Below are positions 16,147 through 24,533 of a DNA stretch of 42,034 nucleotides, one piece after another. Where the stretch lies: positions 1-42,034 of the forward strand of contig JAJZYH010000014.1 of the NCBI GenBank assembly GCA_021798195.1, given 5' to 3'. The translations under genes and the position numbers were made by a program. The notes under the pieces are model-generated. The model made no database searches. It was not told the origin of the DNA and saw nothing but the letters and a program-made list of their open reading frames with translations. Positions within the stretch are counted from its first letter, which is position 1. Every line of letters begins with the position of its first letter. The DNA comes from Thermoplasmata archaeon. Lineage in GTDB: Archaea > Thermoplasmatota > Thermoplasmata > Lutacidiplasmatales > UBA184.

Positions 16147-17535
16147 TCAGGCGGTGCGGTCCGAGAGCCTCCGAATGACGGCCTCTAGCTTCGCGATGGC
16201 GTCCTCGGCGAGCGACTCGGCGGTCGCCCGGTCCCGCGCCTCGGCGAACACCCGGTAGAGCGGCTCCGTGCCCGAGGGCCGGACGAGATACCAGCCGGAC
16301 CGGGAGATCACCTTGATCCCGTCGAGCGTGGAGACCTCCACGCCCGGGTCCCCCCGGTCCATCGCCGACGTGAGTTCCTCCAAAACCGGTTGACGGAGGG
16401 CCACCGGGCAGGGCACCTTCCGCTTCACCAGCGTGTAGGACGGGAGCGCGTCGATGAGCTGCGACAGGGGCACTCCCTCTCGGGCGAGCACCTCCAGGAC
16501 CCGGGCCAAGGTCATGGCCCCGTCCCGGGCCAGCTGGTGCCGCGGGAAGATCAGGCCCCCGTTCTCCTCGCCCCCGAACACGGCGGCGTGCGCCTGCATC
16601 GCCCGCGCCACCACGGGAGAGCCCACGCGCGTGTAGAGGACCTTGCCTCCCGCGGACTCCACCACCTCCCGCACCGCATCGGACGAGGTGACCGGGGTCA
16701 CCACGGTGCCTTTCCCCGCTTCCCGGACCGCCTCCCGCGCCAACAGGGCGAGGATCTTCTCCCCCGGCACGTAGCGGCCCTTCTCGTCCACGAAGACCGC
16801 CCGGTCGGCGTCGCCGTCATGCGCGACGCCCAGTTCCGCCCGGATCGCGGGGACCGTGGACACGAGGTCCGCGAGGTTCGCCTCCGTGGGCTCCGAGAGG
16901 TGCCCGGGGAACATCCCGTCGAGCGTCCCGTTGAGCGTCACGTACCGGGTCCCGAGGGAGCCCAGGAGGTGCGGGCTGGTGACCACCGAGGCGCCGTTCC
17001 CGCAATCCAGGACCACCCGGAAGCGGCGCCTCTGGATCGCCTCCACGTCCACCTGTCCCCGGATCCCCTCCAGATAGCGGTCCCCGCCCCGGGGGTCCCC
17101 CTGGATCCGGCCCACCCGGTCGTACGGCACCCCGGGCGCATCGTGCCGCTCGTAAGCGGCCTCCACGGCCGCCTCCACCTCCGGGGGGAACTCGAGACCG
17201 TCGGAGGCGATCCCCTTGATGCCGTTGAACTCCGGGGGATTGTGCGAAGCGGTGAGGATGACGCCCAGGCGGCCCCGCAGGCGGGGCACGTTGTACTGGA
17301 TCGCCGGGGTCGGAAGGACCCCCAGCTCCACCACATCCCGCCCTGCGAGGCTCAAAACTCCGGAGGCGATGCGGCCCAGCGCCGGGCTCGAGGTGCGCCC
17401 GTCGGTCCCCACCACCGCGGGCCCCGGACCCTCGTGGACCCGTGCGATGGCACCCACCATCTCCGCGACAAAGGGAGCCGTGAGCGTCGCCCCCACGACC
17501 TCCCGGATCCCGTTGGTCCCGAAGTACCGGCCCAT
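16147..17535 (-). CDS. glmM: Phosphoglucosamine mutase / phosphohexomutase family protein
   Basis: A 462-residue alpha-D-phosphohexomutase. The phosphoserine loop is LTASHNPPEFNGIK with catalytic S97, the metal loop is DGDADR, the sugar-recognition motif is GEENGG and the C-terminal phosphate-binding loop is RPSGTEPLYRV. This branch includes archaeal GlmM and bifunctional phosphomannomutase/phosphoglucomutase enzymes, so glucosamine-6-phosphate, mannose-6-phosphate or glucose-6-phosphate could be the substrate; GlmM is the best single guess from the GEENGG motif. Start ATG 17535 is 26 bases from a good TATA (GGATAAATAC), so leaderless. It may feed the nucleotide-sugar genes at 21-24 kb, though it is not in their operon. 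Confidence 0.88.
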   Translation of the reverse strand: MGRYFGTNGIREVVGATLTAPFVAEMVGAIARVHEGPGPAVVGTDGRTSSPALGRIASGVLSLAGRDVVELGVLPTPAIQYNVPRLRGRLGVILTASHNPPEFNGIKGIASDGLEFPPEVEAAVEAAYERHDAPGVPYDRVGRIQGDPRGGDRYLEGIRGQVDVEAIQRRRFRVVLDCGNGASVVTSPHLLGSLGTRYVTLNGTLDGMFPGHLSEPTEANLADLVSTVPAIRAELGVAHDGDADRAVFVDEKGRYVPGEKILALLAREAVREAGKGTVVTPVTSSDAVREVVESAGGKVLYTRVGSPVVARAMQAHAAVFGGEENGGLIFPRHQLARDGAMTLARVLEVLAREGVPLSQLIDALPSYTLVKRKVPCPVALRQPVLEELTSAMDRGDPGVEVSTLDGIKVISRSGWYLVRPSGTEPLYRVFAEARDRATAESLAEDAIAKLEAVIRRLSDRTA

Positions 17536-17554
17536 CGCGGGCACAGCGGGGGCC

Positions 17555-17567
17555 TCGTATTTATCCC
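17555..17567. promoter_or_regulatory. AT-rich promoter between divergent glmM and Mut7-C genes
   Basis: On the minus strand GGATAAATACG is placed 26 bases before glmM ATG 17535. On the plus strand the same patch (CGTATTTATCC) lies about 49 bases before ATG 17610 and could also serve that gene with a short leader. The minus-strand assignment is the stronger. Confidence 0.55.
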
Positions 17568-17609
17568 ATGCGCGCGGGGAGGCCGCGGGAACGGGACCGG
17601 AGCCGTTAG

Positions 17610-18134
17610 ATGGAGTCCCGGGATTCCCCCCCCGTGGCCGCCTCCCCCGACCCGCGCTGGCTCGCCGACGAGATGCTGGGCCGCCTCGCCCGCTACCTCC
17701 GGTTCCTGGGGTACGATACGTCGTACGCGCAGGACCTGCGCGATCTCGAGATCCTGCACAAGGCGCGGGAGGAAGGCCGGACCCTGCTCACCCGGGACCG
17801 CCAGCTGGCGATGCGCGCCAAGGCCTCGGTACTCCTGCGTTCCCTGGACCTCGAGGGACAGCTCCGGGAGCTCCGGCGGGCGTACCCCGCCCTCCGCGGG
17901 GAGGTCCGGTTCCTCCGCTGTTCCCTCTGCAACGCCCTCCTCGCCTCGGCGGACCGCTCCTCCCCCGTCCCCCCGCGGGGCGTTCCCGAACCCCTCTGGG
18001 GATCCTCCGAACCCGTCTACGTCTGCCCCTCCTGCGGGCAGGCCTACTGGGAGGGGAGCCACACCCGGGAGATCCGGGCCACTCTGGAGCGGGTGTTCCG
18101 GCCCGGGGCGGGTGCCCGGGGGACCCCGCCATGA
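17610..18134 (+). CDS. Mut7-C RNAse-domain protein with zinc ribbon
   Basis: A 174-residue protein of the Mut7-C family (PIN-like fold predicted as an RNase). The N-terminal part has the family signature WLADEMLGRLARYLRFLGYD (about 17-36) with acidic residues expected in the active site, then TLLTRDRQLA. The second half holds a zinc ribbon from two cysteine pairs, CSLC (about 108-111) and CPSC (about 143-146). The family is conserved in archaea and implicated in RNA processing by domain, not by direct evidence here. The stop overlaps the next start as ATGA, coupling it to a tRNA methyltransferase. Confidence 0.88.
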   Translation: MESRDSPPVAASPDPRWLADEMLGRLARYLRFLGYDTSYAQDLRDLEILHKAREEGRTLLTRDRQLAMRAKASVLLRSLDLEGQLRELRRAYPALRGEVRFLRCSLCNALLASADRSSPVPPRGVPEPLWGSSEPVYVCPSCGQAYWEGSHTREIRATLERVFRPGAGARGTPP

Positions 18135-19303
18135 CGGGGGCCGCACCGGCCCCGTTGCATTGGGTGGAGCTCTCCGGGGAGAACCTCCCTCTGGGGCTCC
18201 GGGAGCTGGAAGCCCTCCTCTCCATCCTGGAGCCATCGGGGACCCGGCCGACCCCCCTCGACGGACTGCCCCGGTTCCGGGAGGTCCCGCTCACCCGTCC
18301 CGAGGAACTCTGCCGCCGCATGGCCTTCCTGCATGGGGTCCTCAAGGTCCTGGGAGAAGGAAGCCTCGAGGAACTGGCCCGGGAGCTGGAGCGGATGGGG
18401 ACCTCGGGGCGTTCCGCCGAGGTCCGGTTCCTGCGGGGGGCCCGTGGTGCCAACGACCCCGACCTCCCGGGACGCCTGGGTCGCCACTACGTCCAGGGAG
18501 GAGGGTCCGTGGACCTTCGGAGCCCGGAACGGACGTTCCGCATCCATCCGCGCGCCTCTGGGGCCCCTTCGGGCGGGCGCTGGGTGCTCCTCGAGGAATC
18601 CTGCCGGCCGGATCGGGGAGGGTTTGAGGAGCGCCGGACCCACCGGCTCCCCTTCTCGAAACCGGTCACCCTCCCCCCTTCCCTTGCCCGCGCCCTCGTG
18701 AACCTCGCCCGGGTGGCTCCCGGAGGGACCCTCCTGGATCCCCTCTGCGGGACCGGGGGGATCCTCCTCGAGGCGGGCCTTTTGGGCTACCGGTTGCTGG
18801 GGAACGACCGGGACAGCGGGATGGTACGGGGGAGCCTCCGGAACCTGGAAAGGTTCTCCCTCACGCCCCTCGCCATGTCCCAGGGGGACGTGTCCCAGCT
18901 TCCCGTCTCCCTGGCTGCTCATCTCCCCGCGGACGGCCTGGTCTCCGATCCCCCGTACGGCCGCGGCTCCAGCACGGGCCGGGAAGGAATGGTCCGCGTC
19001 CTGGAGAAGCTCGGAGAGGTCCTTCCCTCCCTGCTGCGCCGGGGAGGCCGGTTCGCCTTCGTCCTCCCTCAGCCGGAACCGCCGGAGGGATTGTGCCCGC
19101 GGGGGTGGAAGATGGAGGGGCCCCCCATTCCCTGGCCCGTCCACGGGAGCCTCACCCGCTACCTGTTCGTCCTCCGCCGGCCCGGACATCCTGGACGGAG
19201 ACCCTCCGAGGGGGACGTCAGTACTGGATGGGGTAGTAGAATTCGGCCGTCTCCGGACCCGCGGGGAGACCCTGGATCCGGGAACAGACCTCCCGGACGG
19301 TAA
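18131..19303 (+). CDS. tRNA (guanine10-N2)-dimethyltransferase (Trm-G10 family)
   Basis: A 390-residue SAM-dependent methyltransferase. The N-terminal 150 residues are poorly conserved and probably hold a THUMP-like RNA-binding region. The catalytic part has the SAM motif LLDPLCGTGGILLEAGLLGY and the amino-methylating motif DPPYGRGSS, which is typical of Trm-G10 enzymes that modify G10 of tRNA. The fold appears complete at about residue 350 (TRYLFVLRR). The last 40 residues are Pro/Gly/Arg-rich and are read from DNA that also encodes the C-terminus of the convergent protease on the other strand (86-base overlap). It starts at ATG 18131 in an ATGA overlap with the Mut7-C gene. Confidence 0.88.
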   Translation: MTGAAPAPLHWVELSGENLPLGLRELEALLSILEPSGTRPTPLDGLPRFREVPLTRPEELCRRMAFLHGVLKVLGEGSLEELARELERMGTSGRSAEVRFLRGARGANDPDLPGRLGRHYVQGGGSVDLRSPERTFRIHPRASGAPSGGRWVLLEESCRPDRGGFEERRTHRLPFSKPVTLPPSLARALVNLARVAPGGTLLDPLCGTGGILLEAGLLGYRLLGNDRDSGMVRGSLRNLERFSLTPLAMSQGDVSQLPVSLAAHLPADGLVSDPPYGRGSSTGREGMVRVLEKLGEVLPSLLRRGGRFAFVLPQPEPPEGLCPRGWKMEGPPIPWPVHGSLTRYLFVLRRPGHPGRRPSEGDVSTGWGSRIRPSPDPRGDPGSGNRPPGR

Positions 19304-20807
19304 GGGAGATCACCAGGTGCTCGAAGGCAGGGTCCTGGATCTCCACCCGGATGGTCGCGTTCCCCCCGCTGGAGATCGCGAAGTAGTCCGGGATGGTGAA
19401 TCCGGCCCCGTGCGTCACGTAGGGGCTCCGTCCCTGGGCGGAGGGGTAGCTCACCGTCCAGGTGAAGTTGGCCTCGTACGCCTGGAGGGCGCTCTGGTTG
19501 AGGGGATGGCAATACCGGCCCAGCGTGCACTCCTCCACGGAGGCGAGACTGCCGTTGAGCACGAACGCATGGGGCACCACGTCGGTGTCCCCCACCTGGA
19601 AGGTCAGGTTCGCCATGGTGCCGTTCCCCGGGGCGGGAGGGAGCAACAGTTGGGTGTTGTACGTGGTGAAGGAACCGGACGGGGACGAGATGGGGACCAG
19701 CACGATGCCGGTCACCAGGATCCCCACCGCCAGGACGCCCAGCGCCTTCCGGCGTCCGTCGAGGGGGGTGATGTCGTTCAGGGGAGGCGGGTGGCGGATC
19801 CCCAGGAGGATGACCAGGAAGGCGAAAATGAACCAGCCGGGGTAGAAGAACCCCATCACGAAGAGGATCCCCACCGCGCCGATGCTGGCCCAGGAGGCCC
19901 GTCGGCCCAGGAGGGCCCGGAACACGTGGCCCCCGTCGAGCTGCCCCGCGGGCAGCAGGTTGATGGCGGTCACGAGGAGGCCCACCCAGCCCGCGATGGC
20001 AAGGGGGTTGAGGTTGGAGAGCCCCACCGGGAAGAAGAGGCTCAGCGCATACCAGATGGCCGAGGTCCCGATGAGGAGGTCCCCGTAGGGGACCCCCAGG
20101 AACACGGGGCCGCAGTTCGCGGGCGACAGGACGGGAGCGTGCAGGGAGAGGAAGAGACCTCCCAGGGTCACGGGGACGGCCACGGCGAACCCCGCGAGGG
20201 GCCCCGCGAACCCGATGTCCAGGAGGGCCTTCTTGGAGGGGATGGGCTCCCGGAGGGAGATGAAGGCCCCGAACGTCCCGAAGATGAGGAACGGCGGGGG
20301 GACAGGCAGGAAGAACGGCAGCGACGCATCCACGTGATGCCGGGTCGCCACCACGTAGTGGGCCAGCTCGTGGAGCCCCAGGATCGCCATGAGGGGGAGG
20401 GCGAAGAAGAGCGCCCCCCACAGGAAATCGGAGGCGACGAGAGCGGTTCCGCCGCGGTAGGAGGTCCAGAGGAACGCTCCCGCGAAGAGCGTGGTCACCA
20501 GGGTTGCCGCGAGGAGCGCCAGGTTGACGCGGGTGGTCCAGGGCCGACGCGGGGGAGACTTCACGATCTCCACGAGGTATTCTCCGCCCTCGGTCCGGAT
20601 CTGGCCGATGTACCCCCCGCGCCAGAGCTCCTGGCGCAGCGCGTCGAAGTCCGCCTCCAGCCGGGCCGGGTCCACATGGACCATGAGGACCAGCGACTGG
20701 GGGGTGATCCGCGTCTCGTAGACCGAGAAGTAGCGGGCCACCAGGGCCCGCAGCCGCTCCGCCTCGGGGCCGCCGGCTCCGGGCGGGATCACGTAGGCCA
20801 CGGTCAC
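19218..20807 (-). CDS. Site-2 protease family membrane metalloprotease with extracytoplasmic C-terminal domain
   Basis: A 529-residue M50 peptidase. Residues 1-90 form a soluble domain; membrane helices follow, the zinc motif HELAH (H146, E147, H150) sits in one of them, and the third zinc ligand is in the LLPAGQLDGGH motif. Around ten hydrophobic segments are visible. The last 160 residues (about 370-529) are hydrophilic, contain several N-x-S/T sequons and two or three cysteines, and look like an extracytoplasmic domain not found in classical S2P enzymes. The enzyme should cut membrane-spanning substrates, possibly regulators or surface proteins. Start GTG 20807 overlaps the upstream stop (GTGA); an apparent longer frame is a chance extension through antisense of the neighbouring genes. 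Confidence 0.9.
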   Translation of the reverse strand: MTVAYVIPPGAGGPEAERLRALVARYFSVYETRITPQSLVLMVHVDPARLEADFDALRQELWRGGYIGQIRTEGGEYLVEIVKSPPRRPWTTRVNLALLAATLVTTLFAGAFLWTSYRGGTALVASDFLWGALFFALPLMAILGLHELAHYVVATRHHVDASLPFFLPVPPPFLIFGTFGAFISLREPIPSKKALLDIGFAGPLAGFAVAVPVTLGGLFLSLHAPVLSPANCGPVFLGVPYGDLLIGTSAIWYALSLFFPVGLSNLNPLAIAGWVGLLVTAINLLPAGQLDGGHVFRALLGRRASWASIGAVGILFVMGFFYPGWFIFAFLVILLGIRHPPPLNDITPLDGRRKALGVLAVGILVTGIVLVPISSPSGSFTTYNTQLLLPPAPGNGTMANLTFQVGDTDVVPHAFVLNGSLASVEECTLGRYCHPLNQSALQAYEANFTWTVSYPSAQGRSPYVTHGAGFTIPDYFAISSGGNATIRVEIQDPAFEHLVISLTVREVCSRIQGLPAGPETAEFYYPIQY

Positions 20808-21148
20808 GCTCCGGGCGCGCCCTTCTTCGCCTCGGCCTGGAGCCTCTTGGCCCGCTCCTTCGAGGTGTAGCCCGTGGCCCCCTCGAGGAACCGGTTGTAG
20901 CGGCGGATCGTCTCCGCCTGCATCTCCGCGGGGACCTTGGGGTCCATCACGGTCTCCACCAGGAGCCGCGGAGCGCGGCGGGTGGGACCCGGCTCGATCC
21001 CCACCTTGAGGTCCCGGAGCGCCCCGAACGACGCGTGGAGGAATTCCCCTTCCTCGCGGACCTCGAGGAAGCTCTCTGAGAGGAGCGCCCGAAGGAAGTC
21101 CCGCGAGAACTCCTTCCCCACCCGGGGGGATACGGGATATCGATTCAC
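20804..21148 (-). CDS. Small conserved archaeal protein (DUF5611-like)
   Basis: A 114-residue soluble protein. It has an N-terminal K-F-x-R-F helix, a strand pair around EGEFLHASFGALRDLKVGI, a strand LLVETVMD and a C-terminal helix with ETIRRYNRFLEGATGYTSKE then a Lys/Arg-rich tail. This pattern matches, from memory, the archaeal DUF5611 family; I cannot confirm that without a search. Function unknown. The start is GTG 21148, about 26 bases from a weak TATA candidate. It is coupled to the site-2 protease by a GTGA overlap, which makes a functional link likely. Confidence 0.72.
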   Translation of the reverse strand: MNRYPVSPRVGKEFSRDFLRALLSESFLEVREEGEFLHASFGALRDLKVGIEPGPTRRAPRLLVETVMDPKVPAEMQAETIRRYNRFLEGATGYTSKERAKRLQAEAKKGAPGA

Positions 21149-21168
21149 GGCGCGCGGAGCCGGGCGGA

Positions 21169-21180
21169 GGATTTGAGTCT
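21169..21180 (-). promoter_or_regulatory. Weak TATA-like box for the DUF5611-like/site-2 protease operon
   Basis: AGACTCAAATCC on the minus strand is about 26 bases before GTG 21148. It overlaps the 3' end of ugd. The match is weak; transcription could also continue from ugd. Confidence 0.3.
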
Positions 21181-22657
21181 ATCGAGAGATGGCGGGCTTC
21201 CTGAGGTCCCCCGGGCTCCGTCCAGCCTCCGGGTCCTCCGCCGCGGGGAGGGCCGGCGGAGGGCGGCCCACCGCCGCGTAGACCTTTCCCGCCGCCCGGA
21301 GGGTCCGGGGATAGAGGCAGCGCCGCGTATCCAGGACCCCCGGGCCCCTGAGGCTCCGCCAGATCGCGGGGCCCGCCCGGACATACTCCTTCCAATCGGT
21401 CTGGATCACGGCGAGGTCCGCTCCCTCCACCGCCTCTCGGAGCGTGCGCATCGGGAGGATCTCCCGGGAGATCCGGCCATGAAGGGGAGGGGGTAAGCTC
21501 TCGAGGAAGGCGTCCAGGGACCTCGGGTCGTGGAGCCGGACCCGGGCACCGCGGCGGAGGAGCTCCTCCAGGATGGGGTAGGCCCGGGACTCCCGCACGT
21601 CCCCCGTGTCGGCCTTGAAGGAGAGGCCCAGGAGCGCCACCTCCTTCCCGGCAAGGTCCCCCAGCAGGCGCTCTGCCAGCTCCGCCACGTGGCGGGGCTG
21701 CCGCTCGTTCACCGTGAGGGCGGCCTCGCTGAGGGGGAGCTCCACCCCCCGGGCTCCCGCCGCCGCGAGGAGCGCCCGGAGGTCCTTGGTGAAGCAGCTT
21801 CCCCCGAACCCGGGACCGGCCCGGAGGAACCGGGGACCCAGACGGGGGTCCATCCCCACGGCCTGCATCACCGCATCCACATCGGTGCCCGTCGCCTCGC
21901 AGAGAGCCGCCATCTCGTTGGCGAAGGAGATGCGGGAGGCCAGGAATGCGTTCGACGCGTACTTCACGAGTTCCGCGGCGGTGGGGGAAAGCTCCACCAC
22001 GGGGGACGGGAAACCACGGTAGGCCGCCCGGAGCATGCGCGCCGTCCTCCGGTCGGAGCAGCCGATGACCACGCGGGACGGATGGAGCGCGTCGGCCACG
22101 AGGCTCCCCTCGGCGAGGAACTCCGGGTTCGCGGCCAGCCCCAGACGGGGGCCGATCTCCCGGCCGCTCTCCCGCACCAGGACCTCCCGGACCAGCCCCT
22201 CCGTGGTCCCCGGGACCACCGTGCTCTTCACGACCACGGCCTTCCACCCGGGCGCTTTCCGCAGGACGAGCGCCAGGTCGCCCACGGCCTCCTCCACGAA
22301 CCTGAGGTCCACGGACCCATCGGGCGCGCTGGGCGTGGGGACGCAGACGAACAGGAGGTCCGACTCCCCCACCAACTCGGCCACGTGGGACGCCACGGTG
22401 AGGCGCTTCGCCCGAACCACGCGGCGCAACAACCGGTCCAGTCCGGGCTCGTAGATGGGAGAGTCCCCCCGGGCCACCTGATCCCTCCGCGCACCCTGGA
22501 CGTCGTACCCCACCACGCGGGTACCATGGGCGGCGAAGGCCACCCCGGTGGCGATGCCCACGTACCCCAGCCCCACCACGCCGACCCGCGGCCCCCGGCC
22601 AACGGGCCCGCGGCGGGCCGGTGGGATTCGGGAAGGGAGGGAGGCGCGGGGCGTCAC
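21179..22657 (-). CDS. ugd: UDP-glucose 6-dehydrogenase
   Basis: A 492-residue NAD-dependent sugar dehydrogenase that oxidises UDP-glucose twice to UDP-glucuronate. The N-terminal Rossmann motif is VGVVGLGYVGIATGVAFA (about 24-41), the catalytic cysteine lies in GPGFGGSCFTKDL, and the substrate motif NPEFLAEGS is present, as is the C-terminal LGLSFKADTGDVRES block. Related enzymes use UDP-GlcNAc or UDP-ManNAc, but the next-upstream genes encode a UXS-type decarboxylase and GalU, which fits UDP-glucose. Start GTG 22657 overlaps the uxs stop (GTGA), so it is the last gene of the galU-uxs-ugd operon. A longer frame to 23176 is antisense-like and rejected. Confidence 0.93.
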   Translation of the reverse strand: MTPRASLPSRIPPARRGPVGRGPRVGVVGLGYVGIATGVAFAAHGTRVVGYDVQGARRDQVARGDSPIYEPGLDRLLRRVVRAKRLTVASHVAELVGESDLLFVCVPTPSAPDGSVDLRFVEEAVGDLALVLRKAPGWKAVVVKSTVVPGTTEGLVREVLVRESGREIGPRLGLAANPEFLAEGSLVADALHPSRVVIGCSDRRTARMLRAAYRGFPSPVVELSPTAAELVKYASNAFLASRISFANEMAALCEATGTDVDAVMQAVGMDPRLGPRFLRAGPGFGGSCFTKDLRALLAAAGARGVELPLSEAALTVNERQPRHVAELAERLLGDLAGKEVALLGLSFKADTGDVRESRAYPILEELLRRGARVRLHDPRSLDAFLESLPPPLHGRISREILPMRTLREAVEGADLAVIQTDWKEYVRAGPAIWRSLRGPGVLDTRRCLYPRTLRAAGKVYAAVGRPPPALPAAEDPEAGRSPGDLRKPAISR

Positions 22658-23604
22658 GTCACCTCCCCGCCCGCTCGTTCCCGGAAGTATTCGGAAGTGG
22701 CCCGCAGGCCCTCGTCCAGCGGGGTCGAGGGTTCCCAGTGCAGCAGGGTCCGGGCCCGGGCGATGTCCGGGCGGCGCCGCTCGGGGTCGTCGGTGGGCCG
22801 TTCCACGAACGCCAGCTTGGAGCGGCCCCCGGTCAGGGCCCGGATCCGCTGGGCGAGCTCCAGGACCGTCACCTCGAAGTCCGGGTTCCCCAGGTTCACC
22901 GGGCCGTCCACCGAGGTTGCCTCCATGAGGGCCATGAGCCCCCGCACCAGGTCGTCGACGTAGCAGAAGGAGCGGGTCTGGAGACCCGTACCATGGATGG
23001 TGAGGGGGAGGCCCTTCCACCCCTGGAGGAAGAAGTTGGACATCACCCGCCCGTCGTCCGGCCGCATCCGGGGACCGTACGTGTTGAAGATCCGGGCGAT
23101 CCGGACGTCGAGACCCCGCTCCCGGTGCCAGGCCATGGTGAGCGCCTCCGCGAACCTCTTCCCCTCGTCGTAGCACGACCGGGGACCGGTGGGGTTCACG
23201 TGCCCCCAGTAGGACTCGGGCTGGGGATGCACCTCGGGGTCCCCGTAGACCTCGGACGTGGAGGCCAGGAGGAAGCGGGCCCCGCTCTCCCGCGCGTGCG
23301 CCAGGAGCTGGGCCGTTCCCGTGGAATTCACCGAGAGGGTCGCGATGGGGCGCCTCTGGTAGTGGGGCGGCGAGGCGGGCGAAGCCAGGTGGAACACGAA
23401 GTCCACCGGCGGGAACGTCGCCGGCTCCGTGAGGTCCCGGCGCAGGAACGTGAACCGCGGGTCCTCACGGAACGTGGCGAGGTTCTCCGCGCGTCCCGTG
23501 GAGAGGTCGTCCACGCCGATCACCTCCCACCCGGCCCGGAGGAGCGCCTCGGAAAGGTGGGAACCCAGGAAGCCCGCGGCTCCCGAGACCAGGGCCCGGG
23601 TCAT
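22654..23604 (-). CDS. uxs: UDP-glucuronate decarboxylase (UDP-xylose synthase)
   Basis: A 316-residue extended SDR enzyme. The NAD motif is GAAGFLGSHL near residue 10. The blocks HLASPASPPHYQRRP and SYWGHVNPTGPRSCYDEGKR are the family hallmarks that separate UXS from other epimerases; the second contains the catalytic Tyr-x3-Lys. It should oxidise and decarboxylate UDP-glucuronate to UDP-xylose. The start ATG 23604 overlaps the galU stop (ATGA), and the stop overlaps the ugd start, so the three genes are tightly coupled. The product would supply a pentose for glycans on surface proteins or lipids; no glycosyltransferase is found in the window. Confidence 0.92.
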   Translation of the reverse strand: MTRALVSGAAGFLGSHLSEALLRAGWEVIGVDDLSTGRAENLATFREDPRFTFLRRDLTEPATFPPVDFVFHLASPASPPHYQRRPIATLSVNSTGTAQLLAHARESGARFLLASTSEVYGDPEVHPQPESYWGHVNPTGPRSCYDEGKRFAEALTMAWHRERGLDVRIARIFNTYGPRMRPDDGRVMSNFFLQGWKGLPLTIHGTGLQTRSFCYVDDLVRGLMALMEATSVDGPVNLGNPDFEVTVLELAQRIRALTGGRSKLAFVERPTDDPERRRPDIARARTLLHWEPSTPLDEGLRATSEYFRERAGGEVT

Positions 23605-24449
23605 CGCATCACCTCCCGGAGCCACAAGCGCAGCCGGGGCCCCAGGTCCGGGGACTTCAGGGCGAACTCGATGTTGGTCCGCAGCCAGAGGAAGCGGTCC
23701 CCGATGTCATATCTCGTCCCCCGGAAGGTGACGGCGTAGATCCGTTCCGTCCCCATGAGCCGGTGCAGCGCGTCGGTGAGCTGGACCTCCCCGTTGCGGC
23801 CCGGGGCCGTGTCCCGGATCGCCGAGAAGATCCCCGGAGTGAGGTAGTACGCGCCGGTGATGCCCAGGCGGCTCTCCACCTCCCCCGGGGAGGGCTTCTC
23901 CACGAGGTCCTCCACGGCCACCACCCCGGGGGAGACCTCCGGGCCCGTCACGATCCCGTAGTCCGAGACCTTCTCCGGAGGGACCGTCTCCACCGCGATG
24001 ACCGAGGCGTCCCCGCCCAGGCGCTCCTGGTGCTCCCGGAGCTGGCGCAGGAGCGGTGGGTCGCAGAGGTTGATGGTGTCCCCCAGGAGGACCCCGAAGG
24101 GTTCGTTCCCCACGTGGCGCGCCGCGCATCCGATGGCGTCGGCGAGGCCCCGGGGAGCGCGCTGCCGGACGAAGTGGAGGGTGGCCCCCTCCACGAGCCG
24201 CTCCAGGTCCTTGAGGGCCGGCAGATCGTTCGCGGGGCCCAGGTCAGGGTTGTGGTCGAAGTGGTCCTCCACCGCGCGCTTCCCCCGGCCCGTGATGATG
24301 GTGATGTCGTCGGCCCCGGAGGCGATGGCCTCCTCCACCACGTACTGGATGACCGGACGGTCCAGGACCGGGAGCATCTCCTTGGGCATGCTCTTGGTGG
24401 CCGGCAGGAAGCGGGTACCCTGTCCCGCCGCCGGGATCACCACCTTCAC
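23601..24449 (-). CDS. galU: UTP-glucose-1-phosphate uridylyltransferase
   Basis: A 282-residue nucleotidyltransferase. The N-terminal signature VIPAAGQGTRFLPATKSMPKEMLPV-type motif (residues about 4-28, with Gly-x-Gly-Thr-Arg and the KEM loop) is that of bacterial-type GalU rather than the RmlA branch. It makes UDP-glucose from UTP and glucose-1-phosphate. Later blocks (VEKPSPGEVESRLGITGAYYL) also match. GTG 24449 is preceded by a purine-rich GGGGTGAGGG element and by a TATA-like GCGTATTTGACC about 48 bases upstream, giving a short leader. First gene of the galU-uxs-ugd operon. Confidence 0.93.
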   Translation of the reverse strand: MKVVIPAAGQGTRFLPATKSMPKEMLPVLDRPVIQYVVEEAIASGADDITIITGRGKRAVEDHFDHNPDLGPANDLPALKDLERLVEGATLHFVRQRAPRGLADAIGCAARHVGNEPFGVLLGDTINLCDPPLLRQLREHQERLGGDASVIAVETVPPEKVSDYGIVTGPEVSPGVVAVEDLVEKPSPGEVESRLGITGAYYLTPGIFSAIRDTAPGRNGEVQLTDALHRLMGTERIYAVTFRGTRYDIGDRFLWLRTNIEFALKSPDLGPRLRLWLREVMR

Positions 24450-24490
24450 GGGTCCCTCACCCCCCTTGGACGGGGGCGGGACGCGCCCCG

Positions 24491-24503
24491 GGTCAAATAC
24501 GCG
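24491..24503 (-). promoter_or_regulatory. TATA-like box for the galU-uxs-ugd operon
   Basis: GCGTATTTGACCC on the minus strand lies about 48 bases before GTG 24449. Transcription would start around 24472 with a 22-base leader that includes a purine-rich ribosome-binding candidate. Confidence 0.5.
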
Positions 24504-24533
24504 TCGCCCCGGGGGATCCCCCCGGCCGCCCCC

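Noticed and set aside
20808-22247. N-terminal extension that would make the site-2 protease 1009 residues long
   Set aside because: The extension is antisense-like sequence through ugd and the DUF5611-like gene. The GTGA overlap at 20807 and the conserved domain give the real start.
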